Shown here: in pieces, positions 32,955 to 44,397 of the stretch
How the letters are laid out: each line of letters opens with the position of its first letter
Position numbering within the stretch: the stretch's first letter is position 1
Origin: Paguma larvata
Lineage: Eukaryota > Chordata > Mammalia > Carnivora > Viverridae
Reading direction: 5' to 3'
NCBI GenBank assembly: GCA_030068075.1
Contig: CM057841.1
Span: 35,319,030-35,383,029 of the forward strand
DNA length: 64,000 bases
Notes under the pieces: model-generated
Database searches by the model: none
Seen by the model: only the letters and a program-made list of their open reading frames with translations
Told to the model about the DNA's origin: nothing
Translations under genes and position numbers: made by a program

Positions 32955-33062
32955 AACAGGAAGATTCTAAGGACAGAAATCATGTCTTTTCTCATTGTCA
33001 GCAGTTTGCTCAACCATCTAACACTTAGCAGGTGTTCAACAAATAGCTATCAAATGCACAGA
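32955..33062 (+). mobile_element. L2 3' end fragment
   Basis: GGACAGAAATCATGTCTTTT, then AACACTTAGCAGGTGTTCAA and CAAATAGCTATCAAATG. Confidence 0.6.
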
Positions 33063-33132
33063 TTGTTTTCTTTAAACACTTAGTAGTATTTGTTGCATTA
33101 TTTATTTCTCTTTCTCCTCCTCCCTTATATCT

Positions 33133-33181
33133 CCTTCATCATCATCATCATCGTCACCACCATTGTCATCATCATCACCAG
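33133..33181. repeat. Imperfect (CAT)n tract
   Basis: Trinucleotide run of CATs interrupted by CGTCACCACC and TTGT. The acidic 68-codon antisense frame over it, rich in aspartate, is a product of the repeat. Confidence 0.85.
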
Positions 33182-33737
33182 AGTCATTGTTACCTTTTAT
33201 CCTCTCTATTTCCAATGAAAAAGAAATGAAATGTGTCCCAGTGTGAATCCTGCAGATGGTGTGGAAAGCAGTATTACAGATATTCAGATGTCCTCTAGAG
33301 ATACACACCGGCTCGTGGATCTTTGATGTTTTTCATTTGCATCTCTAGACCCACTTTTTACCCTTTTCCAGTCCAATTCTATGGTGCAGTTTTCTGGACT
33401 TCATTGCTTAGTTTGCTTCATCTTCTAACTTCCTGTAGGAATAAATCAATGAGAACCCAAGAGGATGAGGGGAGAGTCAGGGCAGATTTGTCTCTATTGG
33501 GTTTAGTCATTGCTTTGTTCTTGTTTTTATGGCCACAACTTCTGCCAGGCAACTTTCTCTTCTCGTAGATTCTGTTATTTATTTCCTCTTCTTGCCCTTC
33601 CCGGCCTTGTTGGTTTCTTGTAATCCTGACCACTTTTGTGCAAATAGTTCTTTTATGAATTTCTTCCCCAAGTTGCTCTCCTTGGGTATGCCATCTGTTG
33701 TCTGCCAGGACTCTGACTGATATAGGCTTCTAGAGAA
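33182..33737. other. Unique DNA
   Basis: Overlapping frames of 63-81 codons on both strands (33323-33720) have no known motif. No repeat recognised. Confidence 0.4.
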
Positions 33738-34153
33738 TACCAGTTCTTTTTTTAATTAAAAATTAAAAAAAATTTTTCCTGTAATTTTTTTTTTTTATAA
33801 TTTACATCCAAGTTAGTTAGCACATGGTGCAACAATGATTTCAGGAGTAGATTCCTTAAGCCTCTTACTCATTTAGCCCATCCTCCCTCCCATAACCCCT
33901 CTGGCAACCCTCTGTTCTCCATATTTAAGAGTCTTTTATGTTTTGTCCCCCTCCCTGTTTTTATATTATTTTTGCTTCCCTTCCCTTATATTCTTAAAGT
34001 CTGTTTTGTGTCTGAAAGTCTTCATAAGAGTGAAGTCAGATGATATTTGTCTTTCTCTGACTGACTAATTTCGCTTAGCAGAATACCCTTTAGTTCCATC
34101 CACATAGTTGCAAATGGCAAGATTTCATTCTTTTTGATTGCCGAGTAATACTC

Positions 34154-34156
<3 letters not shown>

Positions 34157-34203
<47 letters not shown>
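34157..34203. repeat. (TG)n microsatellite within L1 ORF2
   Basis: A pure TG run of about 45 bases that grew from the TATATACACA stretch near the end of ORF2. In the antisense frame it gives a Thr-His run. Confidence 0.95.
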
Positions 34204-34204
<1 letters not shown>

Positions 34205-34340
34205 TGTATTTATATATATATACACCACACCTTCTTTATCCATTCATCCGTTGATGGATATTTGGGCTCTTTCCATACTTTGGCTATTGTTGATAGTGCT
34301 GCTGTAAACACTAGTGTGCCCCTTCAAAACAGCATACCTG

Positions 34341-35687
34341 CAGTCCCAATCAAAATTGCACCAGAATTCTTCTCAAAGCTAGAACAAACCATCCTAAAAT
34401 TTATATGGAATCACAAAATACCCCGAATAGCCAAAGTAATATTGAAGAAGAAAACCAAGGCGGGAGGCATCACAGTCCCAGACTATAACCTCTACTACAA
34501 AGTGGTAATCATCAAGACAGCATGGTATTGGCACAAAAACAGACACGTAGACCAATGGAATAGAGTAGAGACACAGAAATGGACCCACAAGCATATGGCC
34601 AACTAATCTTTAACAAAGCAGGAAAGAGTATCCAATGGAAAAAAGACACCCTCTTTAACAAATGGTGCTGGGAGAACTGGACAGCAACATGCAGAAGAAT
34701 GAAACTAGACCACTTCCTTACACCACTCACAAAATAAACTCAAAATGGATAAAAGATCTGAATGTGAGACGAAACCATCAAAATCCTAGAGGAGAAAGCA
34801 GGAAAAAACCTTTTTGACCTGAGCCGCAGCAATTTCCTATGTGAAACATCTCCAAAGGCAAGGGAATTAAAAGCAAAAATGAACTACTGGGACCTCATCA
34901 AGATAAAAAGCTTCTGCATGGCAAAGGAAACAACCAACAAAACTAATAGACAGCTGACAGAATGGGAAAGGATAACTGCAAATGACATATCGGATAAAGG
35001 ACTAGTATCTAAAATCCATAAAGAACTTACCAAACTCCACACCTGAAAAACAAATAATCCAGTGAAGAAATGGGTGGAAGATATGAATAGACACTTCTCC
35101 AAAGAGGACATTCAGATGGCCAACAGACAGATGAAACGATGCTCAAAGTCGCTCATCATCAGGGAAACACAAATCAAAACCACACTGAGATACCACCTTA
35201 CACCGATTAGAGTGGCTAAAATGAACAAATCAGGAAACGATAGATGCTGGCGGGGATGTGGAGAAGCAGGCACCCTCCTACACTGTTGGTGGGAATGCAA
35301 ACTGGTGCAGCCACTCTGGAAAACGGTGTGGAGGTTCCTCAAAACAATGAAAATAGAGCTACCCTATGACCCAGCAATAGCACTGCTAGGAATCTACCCA
35401 AGAGACACAGGAATGCTGATGCACAGGGGCATGTGTACCCCAATGTTCATAGCAGCACTTTCGATAATAGCCAAATCATGGAAAGAGACCAAGTGCCCAT
35501 ATCAACTGACGAATGGATAAAGAAGATGTGGTACATGTATACAATGGACTACTACGTGGCAATGAGAAAAAATGAAATCTGGCCATGTGTGGCAACATGG
35601 ATGGAACTGGAGGGTATTATGTTAAGTGAAATAAGTCAGTCAGAAAAAGACAGATACCATATGTTTCCACGCATAGGTGGATTTTGA
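34341..35687 (+). pseudogene. L1 ORF2 C-terminal third, frameshifted
   Basis: Encodes the LINE-1 ORF2 protein from a point after the reverse-transcriptase core to the C-terminus. Landmarks are [20 protein letters not shown] at the start, then [12 protein letters not shown], the Cys-rich stretch around 35245-35310 ([19 protein letters not shown]), and [16 protein letters not shown] near the end. The frame is broken: a stop at 34604-34606, another before 35062, and a shift near 35500. The endonuclease and reverse-transcriptase catalytic regions are not present. A dead passenger sequence. Confidence 0.92.
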
Positions 35688-35908
35688 GAGACTAAGCAAA
35701 AATAAGGGGGGAGGGGAAGAGAGGAAAAGAAAAAAAGACACAGAGAGGGAGGGAGATAAAACATAAGAGACTCTCAAAGACTAAGAACAAACTGAGGGTG
35801 AGGGAGGTGAGGGAGAGGGGAGAGGGGGTGACCGGCATTAAAGAGGGCACGTGTTGGGATGAACACTGGGTGTTATATGTAAACCATTTTGAAAATAAAC
35901 TATTAAAA
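34341..35908 (+). mobile_element. Younger 5'-truncated L1 nested in the older L1
   Basis: Sense, beginning inside ORF2 (CCAATCAAAATTGCACCAGA), with full 3' UTR and A-rich tail. Perfect 15-base duplication AAAACAGCATACCTG at 34326-34340 and 35909-35923. Opposite orientation to its host. Confidence 0.96.
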
Positions 35909-36029
35909 AAAACAGCATACCTGGTATCCTTTGGATAAATACCTAGTAGTGCAATTGCTAATAGGGTAGTTCTATTTTAAATTTTTTGAGGAACCTCCAT
36001 ACTGTTTTCCAGAGTGGCTACACCAGTTT

Positions 36030-36243
36030 AAAAAATGTTTTTTAGTGTTTATTTATTTTTGAGAGAGAGAGACAGAATGCAAGTTGGGGAGGGGCAGAGA
36101 GAGAGGGAGACACAGAAACCAAAGCAGGCTACAGGCTTCTAACTGTCAGCCCAGAGCCCGACATGTGGCTCAAACTCACAAGCTGTGAGATCATGACTTG
36201 AGCCAAAGTCAGGCGCTTAACTGACTGAGCCATGCAGGTGCCC
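36030..36243 (-). mobile_element. CAN-SINE, first of a tandem pair
   Basis: Antisense with head ACTGAGCCATGCAGGTGCCC. It abuts the next SINE tail with no spacer. Confidence 0.94.
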
Positions 36244-36267
36244 TAAATTTTTTAATGTTTATTTAGT

Positions 36268-36326
<59 letters not shown>

Positions 36327-36507
36327 CAGAGAGAGAGAGCACGAATGGGGGAGGGCCAGAGAGAGAGGGAGACACAGAATCTGAAGCAGGCTCCAGGCTC
36401 TGAGCTGTCAGTACAACGCCCAACACAGGGCTCAAACTCATGAACTGTGAGATCATGACCTGAGCTGAAGTTGGATGCTTAACCAACTGAGCCACCCAGA
36501 CACGCTG
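36244..36507 (-). mobile_element. CAN-SINE, second of a tandem pair, with (GA)n/(GACA)n
   Basis: Antisense; purine run at about 36270-36340 mixing GA and GACA units. Head ACTGAGCCACCCAGACACGC. The 95-codon antisense frame is low-complexity. Confidence 0.94.
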
Positions 36508-36526
36508 AGAGGTTGCTACCAATTCT

Positions 36527-36939
36527 ACATGATCTTTAGCATCCACTTACCAAGTGGCAGGACCTTAGCTGTCTCTCGCCACCCTCAACACCATTTCCTG
36601 CTTGTATAGGGGTCATTAAATGCAGAGAAGAAGAGGAGAGGCTCACATGTTGAGCTGGTTGATCTTCACAGAACTGTACTTCCTTGGGTCCAGCTGTTAT
36701 TGTCCCTTTCATGTCATCTGTCTCCAGATCTCTGATAGGTCGTAGTTTCCTATACACTGCTCAGGCCATCCACAAGGTGGTGGCATCCCCTCTCCTCTCC
36801 AATTCCCTCCTCCTTTGCCCCTGACGCTGATGTTGCGGGATATCTGTACTTTCTTACCTGTTAACCTGGAAGCCCTCTGCCTTTCGTTATCTAATATCTA
36901 TTACCTACTACTCTCTTTGATAGATTAGAAATCACTGTT

Positions 36940-36979
<40 letters not shown>

Positions 36980-37285
36980 TGTTTCTTAAGGGAGAAAAAA
37001 ACCAGGACCCTTTTGTATAGTGCTTTCCTTTCTACCACCTAGGTTCTTCCTTCCCAGAGCATATCCTGCAGTTAAGTCAGAGGAGTTCAGGTACGGTGAC
37101 ACACAACCTGGCACCACACTTTCCTCTAATAGCTGCTCTGGGGATCAAGCAAGAGCCTTTCCTTTTTATTTGGTTATTTTCTATATTGCTCCCCTCATTG
37201 CCTTCTGATTACTCTGGAGCTTCTTCTAGTCCAGCAAATGTCTTATATTCCTGTTTACTGACTGACATGGAAAGACTTAAGTTTC
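36527..37285. other. Unique DNA with a (TG)n run
   Basis: No exon recognised. A pure TG run occupies about 36942-36975. Confidence 0.4.
36942..36975. repeat. (TG)n microsatellite
   Basis: About 17 pure TG units. Confidence 0.95.
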
Positions 37286-37498
37286 TTTCTTTTTTAATGT
37301 GTATTTTTGAGAAAGGAGAGAGAGAGAGAGCATGAGCAGGAGAGGGGTAGAGAGAGAGAGGGAGACACAGAATCTGAAGCAGGCTCCAGGCTCCGAGCTA
37401 TCAGCACAGAGCCTGACATGGGGCTCAAACTCACAAACTGTGAGATTATGACCTGAGCCGAAGTTGGACACTTAACCAACTGGGCCACCCAGGTGCCC
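37286..37498 (-). mobile_element. CAN-SINE
   Basis: Antisense; GA run at 37316-37330; head AACTGGGCCACCCAGGTGCC. No clear duplication is visible. Confidence 0.93.
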
Positions 37499-37500
37499 TA

Positions 37501-39495
37501 GGTTAAGACAGATTTTTGTGGTCAAGGTAGTTCTTCCTCATTTCCTAAAGGTTATTTCAAGCAAGGTATCCCATTACTTAGTTAGACCTTTGGAATTTAC
37601 AACATCTCATACTTGTTGCTTTGAGATGTTTTTGCCTTCATCTAATTTGATCTTTAAATAGGGCACAAGACTCTGACGCTTGGAGTATATAACTGACAAG
37701 ATGCATCATGGTGGATAATTAGACTTCTGGGTCCGAAATTCTGGGCTCAATGTCTTTACTCTACTCCAAACTGCCTGTCATTTGGGATCCAAAAGGATTC
37801 TAGGACTCATTTAAAAGTTAATTTTTTTTCTTTTTGCCATTGGAACATTGCTCGACTAATGTATTACAGACAGCTCTTTTACGTCTGTGGATAAGAGGGA
37901 TACTTAATCAACACCCAAAACAAGATATGCTCATTATTTATAAATAAACATACAAAAAAGATATCTCAAACTTTTGTTCAAACCTTTTGTGAAGGAAACA
38001 CAGCTCAAGAATTTCAAGATTTCTATAACTTAAGCTCGAAAAGATGCTCACTTAAGAAACCTAGAATTTTATCCTATGAAAATGTATTTGGTGACTCATT
38101 TCTCTAAAAGAAAAGCTTCCACTTAAAAACTAGTGAATTTTATTTTTAGATTATCAACAAAATGAAAACATAAAATTGAAATAGAACTCTCAGGTACAGT
38201 ATGGGTTCCTGAATATTCATTCTTATGTCACAGTTTGAGAAACATCATAAATAAACTATAATGATAGAAGCACAATTCACCCCATTTTGAGGAGTCAGAA
38301 AGAAGGTGATGTTTAATGTGATTGTCTTAAGTTGAGGAGGAGAATGAAGGTGATAAGTATGTTGGGATCAGGGAACTGCAATCACTCAGTGGCCGTTTCT
38401 TGATAGCATATAATGTGTCTTGAGAACGAGAGCTTATCTGCATACCCATATTTTGGGGCACGAGATATTCTAGTAAGTGTGGGCAGTGCAGTATGGCTGG
38501 ACTATGATGTGTATTATTGGAGAAATAACCAAAATAGAGGCTGAAATAAGAGATTAGCTATGAAGGAGTTTGAATGTATATTAAGAAGTTAGATTTAGTC
38601 TAGCTCAATGTTTTCCAATCTCTCAGCAAAACTTTTTACTGAAAAAGACTTACTCAGAAGATAAGTATATAACAAAGAAAAGGAAGCTCACCTCGGGTGG
38701 AAGCCAGGGAGATAGCCAGGAGCCCTGTCTGCTTTTCCTGTTCTACCAGTTGCCTCTTAAAGGTCCTTGAGGGCACATCTGCAACTCACTAGGTTTTCAA
38801 TAAGCACAGTCTGAAAACCTGTTCCAGGTAATGGGAGATCACCAGATCTATGGTGAAGCAAGATCACCACTAGCATGATGTTGTGACTTCTTAAATATAG
38901 CATGTGAAGGAAGTGGGAGTACCAAGATTGTCAGGTCAGCTTAGATTGATTAGGAAATTCTGGGCAACACTAGGAAAGAAACATGAGGGAACTACTTTCC
39001 CTTACTCTAGAGCATGTGGCCATCATGCTGAAAATATGAAGGCAGTCCTTAAGAAAATGGAGAGGCATTTGGAGAGAGAAAGGGAATGATGAATGGGCGT
39101 CTAGAATAGAACAAGTCCCATTATCCCATTAACCAAACATAAACCTCCCAAAATAAGAGCTCTAAAATCCCGATGGTTTGGAAATGGTGTGGAGGGTCCT
39201 CTATAACACTGTGGACCTCGGTTGGGTGTGATGTGACTGTGGCAAAGTTTGCAACATGAAAGAGATCAATTAGCGAATAACTAAAAAGATATAGGGATTC
39301 CCGAGACCGATAGGCAGATTTTGGAATTTACTAAGGCCCATCTTTATAAACTGAAAAAGATTTCAGGAAGTGAATATCTACTAGACATAAAGGCACTCGC
39401 TAAAGGAACAAAAAATCTCTCATTGCACCATCATCCACTGTCCTGAACATCAAACATACACATGTTGCCTGTGCTGGATAGCAAGGCATCTTGCT
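37501..39495. other. Unique DNA, about 2 kb
   Basis: The longest run without a recognised transposon in the window. AT-rich at 37900-38300. One 61-codon frame (38904-39089) has no known motif. No splice-flanked exon or CpG island seen. Confidence 0.4.
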
Positions 39496-40251
39496 TGCAA
39501 ACCACTCCTTCAGAATGTCATAGTAGCCCATCACCTGAACCAAGCTGAGGCATTTCCCTCATCTAATACATCGGCAAAATCTATTGGCTCTACCTTCAAA
39601 ATGTCTTCTGAGTCTATAGGCTTGTTTCTATCCCTCCCATTGTCAATCATCATCTTTTCTTGGTTCAATAAAATGGCTTTCCTATTTCCACTCTTGTGTT
39701 TTTACCTTTGACTTGCACACAACAAAATTTATTTTAGAGAGAGCAGTGAGCCTCAGCTTTTAAAAATGTAAATCAGACCCTGTTACTCCCCTTCTCTAAA
39801 CCTTCATTGCTTTTCCACACACTGTCCAGTCTTCAACACTCTCTGTGATTTGGTCCCTGCTTAGTTATTAACCTTTAACTCCTTCTACTTTTGCTGCTTC
39901 AACGTAAGACTACTGACAAGTCTCTGGTTACTTTTCTGGTTATGCTGCCTTTCTGTGGCTCTTGAAACATGCAAGAGCAGGTCTTTGGTGCTTCCTTCTC
40001 CCTTGGTCTGGAATGTGATTTTCCTAAATTGAGTTGGCTTCCACCCTCACTTTTTTCAGGTCTTTCCCCAAATGTTATATTAAGAGGCTTTCTTTGACCA
40101 CCCTAACAAAAATAGCCCTGCCCTCTGTTACCACCCCCAAGCTATCCCTGAACACTTTCATGTTTCTTCATAGTACTTATGTACCCTGTTTTATTGGCAC
40201 TCATGCATTTATCTAATGAGTGCCTTTCTCATTAGAATATAAGTCTTTGAG

Positions 40252-40846
40252 CATGAATGGACACTTCTCCAAAGAAGACATCCGCATGGCCAGCAGACAC
40301 ATGAAACGTTGCTCAATTTCACTCATCATCAGAGAAATACAAATCAAAACCACAATGAGATACCACCTCACACCTGTCAGAATGGCTAACATTAACAACT
40401 TAGGCAACAACAGATGTTGGTGAGGATGCAGAGAAAGAGGATCTCTTCTGCACTGCTGGTGGGAATGCAAACTGGTCCAGCCACTCTGGAAAACAATATG
40501 GAGGTTCCTCAAAAAGTTAAAAATAGAACTACCCTATGACTCAGCAAGTTCACTACTAGGTATTTATCCAAGGGATACAGGTATGCTGCTTTGAAGGGGA
40601 ACATGCACCCTAATGTTTATAGCAGCACTATCAACAATAGCCGAAGTACGGAAAGAGCCCAAATGTCCATTGATGGATGAATGGATAAAGAAGATGTGGT
40701 ATATATACACAGTGGAGTATTACTCAGCAATCAAAAAGAATGAAATCTTGTCACTTGCAACTATGTGGATGGAACTAGAGGGTATTATGCTAAGCAAAAT
40801 TAGTCAGTCAGAGAAAGACAAGTATCATCTGACTTCACTCTTATGA
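40252..40846 (+). pseudogene. L1 ORF2 C-terminal remnant, interrupted
   Basis: Starts within the segment [20 protein letters not shown] and continues through the Cys-rich [12 protein letters not shown] region to LATMWMELEGIMLSKISQ. In-frame stops at 40421-40423 (after NNRCW) and in the GMLL region near 40590 break it. It lacks all catalytic domains. Confidence 0.88.
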
Positions 40847-41068
40847 GGACTTTAAGATACAAAACAGATGAACATAAGGGAAGGGAAGCAAAAATAATAT
40901 AAAAACAGGGAGGGGGACAAAACATAAAAGACTCTTAAATATGGAGAACTAACAGAAGGTTCCTGGAGGAATTGTGGGAGGGGGTATGGGCTAAGTGGAT
41001 AAGAGGCATTAAGGAATCTACTCCTGAAATCATTGTTGCAATATATGCTAACTTGGATGGAAAAAAAA
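40252..41068 (+). mobile_element. 5'-truncated L1 inserted in L2
   Basis: Sense; the last part of ORF2 (stop near 40844-40846), 3' UTR and A tail. An 18-base duplication with one mismatch lies at 40234-40251 and 41069-41086. Its 3' UTR matches the older L1 at 33748 more than the young copies, so it belongs to an earlier carnivore subfamily. Confidence 0.95.
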
Positions 41069-41204
41069 AGAATGTAAGTCTTTGAGGATAGAAACTTTAG
41101 TTTTTGTTGGCCATTGTTAAATCGCCAAAACTTCATATAGTGTCTGGCAAATAGTAGACAGTATATGTTTTGTGATGGTATGATGAATGAATCAGATGTC
41201 TGTC

Positions 41205-42135
41205 TTCCCCTTTACATGTTTATTCTCTTGGCTCTTGCTTGAATATCTGTGGTTATCTAACCTATACCAGACCAGAAACCTCTTGACATAGACTCAAGTT
41301 ATATGATTTTTCCAGCGCAGAGGAGAACTTCACTTTTGTCCAGGAGTTGGAGCATCTGAAAATAATGATTTGTTTTGTGGAATATAAAATCTAGGTAAAT
41401 AAGTTATGAGATAATGGCATATATAATTGTGTGAAAACAAAAATGTTTAAGAATAATTTCTAGGAGTAAAGAAGTCATAAAACTTTTGTTCAATGACTTT
41501 CTAGGAATTTTTGCTGAGAATTTGGGGAAAAGTTAAATTATTATTATATTACAGTTTTAGTACCTCTGAGACAATTTTGGACAATTTTGAATCATGATGG
41601 TGTGAGAATTATTATCAAAGGACTTAGAGTCCAAAGGAGGTCAGGAGGACTTTTTTCTTAGTGATAAACTTTTTGAATCATTATCTAGTTAATTTAAAAT
41701 ACTTTAAGAAATGATTCACTTGCTATTCTCCTTGTATGAATATTCTGTTAACACTTGATAGAAATGTCAAGGAAAAAATTTTTTTGTGATCTAAAGAATA
41801 AGCTTTCGTTTTCTTGATTTTACCTCATATTGTTACTTATATTGCCTTGTTCATGTTAAATATTTACTCTCCATTTTTAACCTTGCACACCTCAGCTGGG
41901 TTTCTGGAATTAGTGAACTGGATTAGATTCTTCCATGTTTCTCTTGGCTTTGTTCGTTTCTTTCCTCTTACTCTTCTGGGGGCCTTCTCCAATTTAACTC
42001 CATATTTTGGGAGTTAAAGTGCTCAGTGCTGAGTCTAGCAACTCATCTCAAGGCAAGGATATAGGAAAGTGTGCTTGCTTCCTATCATGTGGAATCAGGA
42101 TTTGGTGGACTATCTGGTCATCCCAAGTGTTGTAC
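41205..42135. other. Unique AT-rich DNA
   Basis: A 67-codon frame at 41814-42017 is unassigned; no repeat recognised. Confidence 0.4.
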
Positions 42136-42139
42136 TTGT

Positions 42140-42310
42140 TGCTTTTTGCACACACTGTCATTTCATTCCTTCAGCAGGCCTGTGCGGTGGTTATCATTAT
42201 TTCCGTTTTACAGATGAAAATATTGGATCAGATGGGAGATTTGGGTTTGAATCTCAGATATGTCTTACTGACTTCAAATCCAACGTTCTTTCTGTCCTAC
42301 CATATAGCAG
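42140..42310 (-). mobile_element. MIR
   Basis: CATTTCATTCCTTCAGCAGG, GGTGGTTATCATTATTTCCG, TTTTACAGATGAAAATATTG and TTTGGGTTTGAATCTCAGAT. Overlapping frames of 90 and 115 codons here are chance readings. Confidence 0.75.
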
Positions 42311-42377
42311 TAACCCAGAGTTCTTTTTGGCAGCTGTTTAATACTAGAAGCTAATATCTAATTGACTTTTCACTTTA

Positions 42378-43616
42378 TTTTTGCTACAGCTAACATCGTG
42401 TAACTTTGAGGTGTACAGTGTGTTGACTTGATACAAGTCTATTGTAAAATGCTTGCTGCCGTAGTTTTAGCTAACACCTTCATAACAGCACATAATTACC
42501 ATCTCTGTTTTGTGGTGAGAGATTTTAAGATTCACTTTTTTACTGACTTTCAAGTATACAATGCAGTATTATTAACTGTAATCACTATGTTGTACATTAG
42601 ATTCCTAGAACTTGTTCAACTTGTAGCCGGAAACTTGCACTCTTTGACCCCCTTATTTCCCCCATCTACCGGTCCCTGATAATCACCATTCTATGCCGTT
42701 TCTATCAGCTTTTTGAGATTCTATCTCTAAATGATATCACACAGTACTTGTCTTTCAGTGTCTTGCCTCTCTCTTAGCATTATGTCAAGTTCCAACCATG
42801 TTATCACAAATGGTGGGCTGCCCTTCTTTCTCACTGCTGAATAATCTTCCATTGTGTGTGTAGGTGTGTATATATGTACATATACATACATACACACTGT
42901 ATCTTCTTTATCCATTCAAACTCAATAGCAAAAAAAAATTAATCTGGGGTGCCTGGGTGGCTCAGTTGGTTGTGTCCAACTCTTGATTTGGCTCAGGTCA
43001 TGATCTCATGGTTCATGGGATCGAGCTCTGTGTTGGGATTCATGCTGAACATGCTTGGGATTCTCTCTCTTCCTCTCTCACTGCCCCTTCCCCACTGTCT
43101 CTCTATTTCTTAAAATAAATAAATAAACCTAAAAAACAAACAATCCAATTAAAAACAGGCAGAGGAACTGAATAGACATTTTTCCAAAGAAGACATAGAT
43201 ATACATATGGCTAACGGGTACATGAAAAGGTATTCAGCATCACTAATCATCAGAGAAATGCAACTCAAAATCACAATGAGATGTCACCTCATTGAGATAT
43301 AACAGGTATGAACCTGTTAGAATGGTTATTGTCAGGAAGACAAGAGGGAACAACTGTTGGCAAGGATGTGGAGAAAAGGGAAACCTTTTGCACTGTTGGA
43401 GGGAATGTAAATCGGTGTAGCCACTCTAGAAAACAGTATGGAAGTTCCTCAAAAAATTAAAAATGGAATTACTGTGTGAACCAGCAATCCTATTTCTGGG
43501 TATATATCCAAAGGAAATGAAAACAAGATCTGAAAGAGGTATTCATACTCCCATGTTCATTGAAGCATCATTCACAATAGTCAAGATATAGAAACAATCA
43601 ATTGTCCATCAACAGA
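42378..43616 (-). mobile_element. L1 with twin-priming inversion, split by a SINE
   Basis: Left part (42378-42917) is antisense: 3' UTR then ORF2 end (TCTTCTTTATCCATTC). Right part (42918-43616) is sense: an upstream ORF2 segment from CTCAATAGCAAAAAAAAA to GTCCATCAACAGA. The right part belongs directly upstream of the left in an L1, so the 5' segment is inverted. A perfect 15-base duplication TGACTTTTCACTTTA lies at 42363-42377 and 43617-43631. Coding content is dead. Confidence 0.93.
42946..43128 (+). mobile_element. CAN-SINE inside the inverted L1 segment
   Basis: Older form: head GGGGTGCCTGGGTGGCTCAG, GGATCGAGCTCTGTGTTGGG, a GCTGAACATGCTTGGGATTC block in place of the felid-specific one. 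Inserted in an A-rich stretch of ORF2, so its duplication cannot be fixed. Confidence 0.93.
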
Positions 43617-43631
43617 TGACTTTTCACTTTA

Positions 43632-44395
43632 AGTTATAGGTTTCTTTTAGAAATGATGTCTTGGAAGGCTCTTAGTCAATGACATCACAAAAATTAATAA
43701 CATTTTCTCCATCAAATTCCTTCCCCCAGCCCACCAGCCCTGTTCTCAACTCTCGAATTTCCATGATGCATTTTAGGTTGTTAATTTCAGAGTACCTATC
43801 TAACCTCTTTGGGTTTCTTTTGATAATTTAGCAGTCTTTATCAGTGTTTGCAATGCCTCCTCATATATTACTATTTGTGAATTTCATTAACAAGCTATTT
43901 GCTCCCTCCTTCAGGTCATTAATGAAGATGCTAAATGAAACTCAATCCATCAACCCTTGTGCCACCGCAGTAGCAGACTAGGTACTCGGAGGTTTATGAT
44001 TATTTCTTGTTCGTGACTCTTGAGCCAGTTCCCAAATCAACTGAGAGTACTCATAGCCAAGCCAATTTAAATTAATTTTGCAAGGGGAATTTCGTGAGCA
44101 GAAGCAGCACCTGCTTCTGTAAAACTAAGATGGATCACTCGCATTCACTTAACCTACTAAAATTAAAGTTGTGTCCAAGTAGCAATTATGGGATATTTCT
44201 CTGGTGATATTTAATCTTTTTTGAATTTCTGTTTACTATTTTTCAAATATGTCTGTTTTATAGTTCCATGTTTGAAAACCAGTGTGAATATGTTTTTGTC
44301 TTTATAATTTAGAAGATTTAGTTTTGCTTTCTTCTCTACAGCAGCTAATAATTTTGCTGCACACAATTTATGCTGAAACAAAAATCTCATGATCA
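43632..44395. other. Unique DNA
   Basis: No recognised repeat; a 62-codon antisense frame at 44211-44399 is unassigned. Confidence 0.4.
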
Positions 44396-44397
44396 GC

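Larger units (their letters stand above)
33748..36029 (-). mobile_element. Older carnivore L1, split by a younger L1
   Basis: Antisense 3' UTR and ORF2 end at 33748-34340, resuming at 35924-36029 (CCTTTGGATAAATACCTAGT, TTTTTTGAGGAACCTCCATA). Removing the inner insertion gives continuous L1 order. A possible original duplication, TACCAGTTCT at 33738-33747 and TACCAATTCT at 36517-36526, would place two later SINEs inside the element boundary. Confidence 0.88.
39496..41200 (+). mobile_element. L2 LINE split by an L1
   Basis: Sense L2 at 39496-40251 (ACCTGAACCAAGCTGAGGCA, ATCAGACCCTGTTACTCCCC, TTCTCTAAACCTTCATTGCT, GGTCTTTCCCCAAATGTTAT, CACCCTAACAAAAATAG), resuming after the L1 at 41087 with GATAGAAACTTTAGTTTTTG and TATAGTGTCTGGCAAATAGT. 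Ordered like a 3' L2. Confidence 0.78.

Noticed and set aside
33102..33308. Aspartate-rich antisense frame resembling an acidic protein tail
   Set aside because: Direct product of the CAT trinucleotide run.
42007..42354. 115-codon frame with hydrophobic stretches that could look like a membrane protein
   Set aside because: Overlaps an antisense MIR, and a second unrelated frame of 90 codons covers the same bases. Hydrophobicity comes from T-rich codons.
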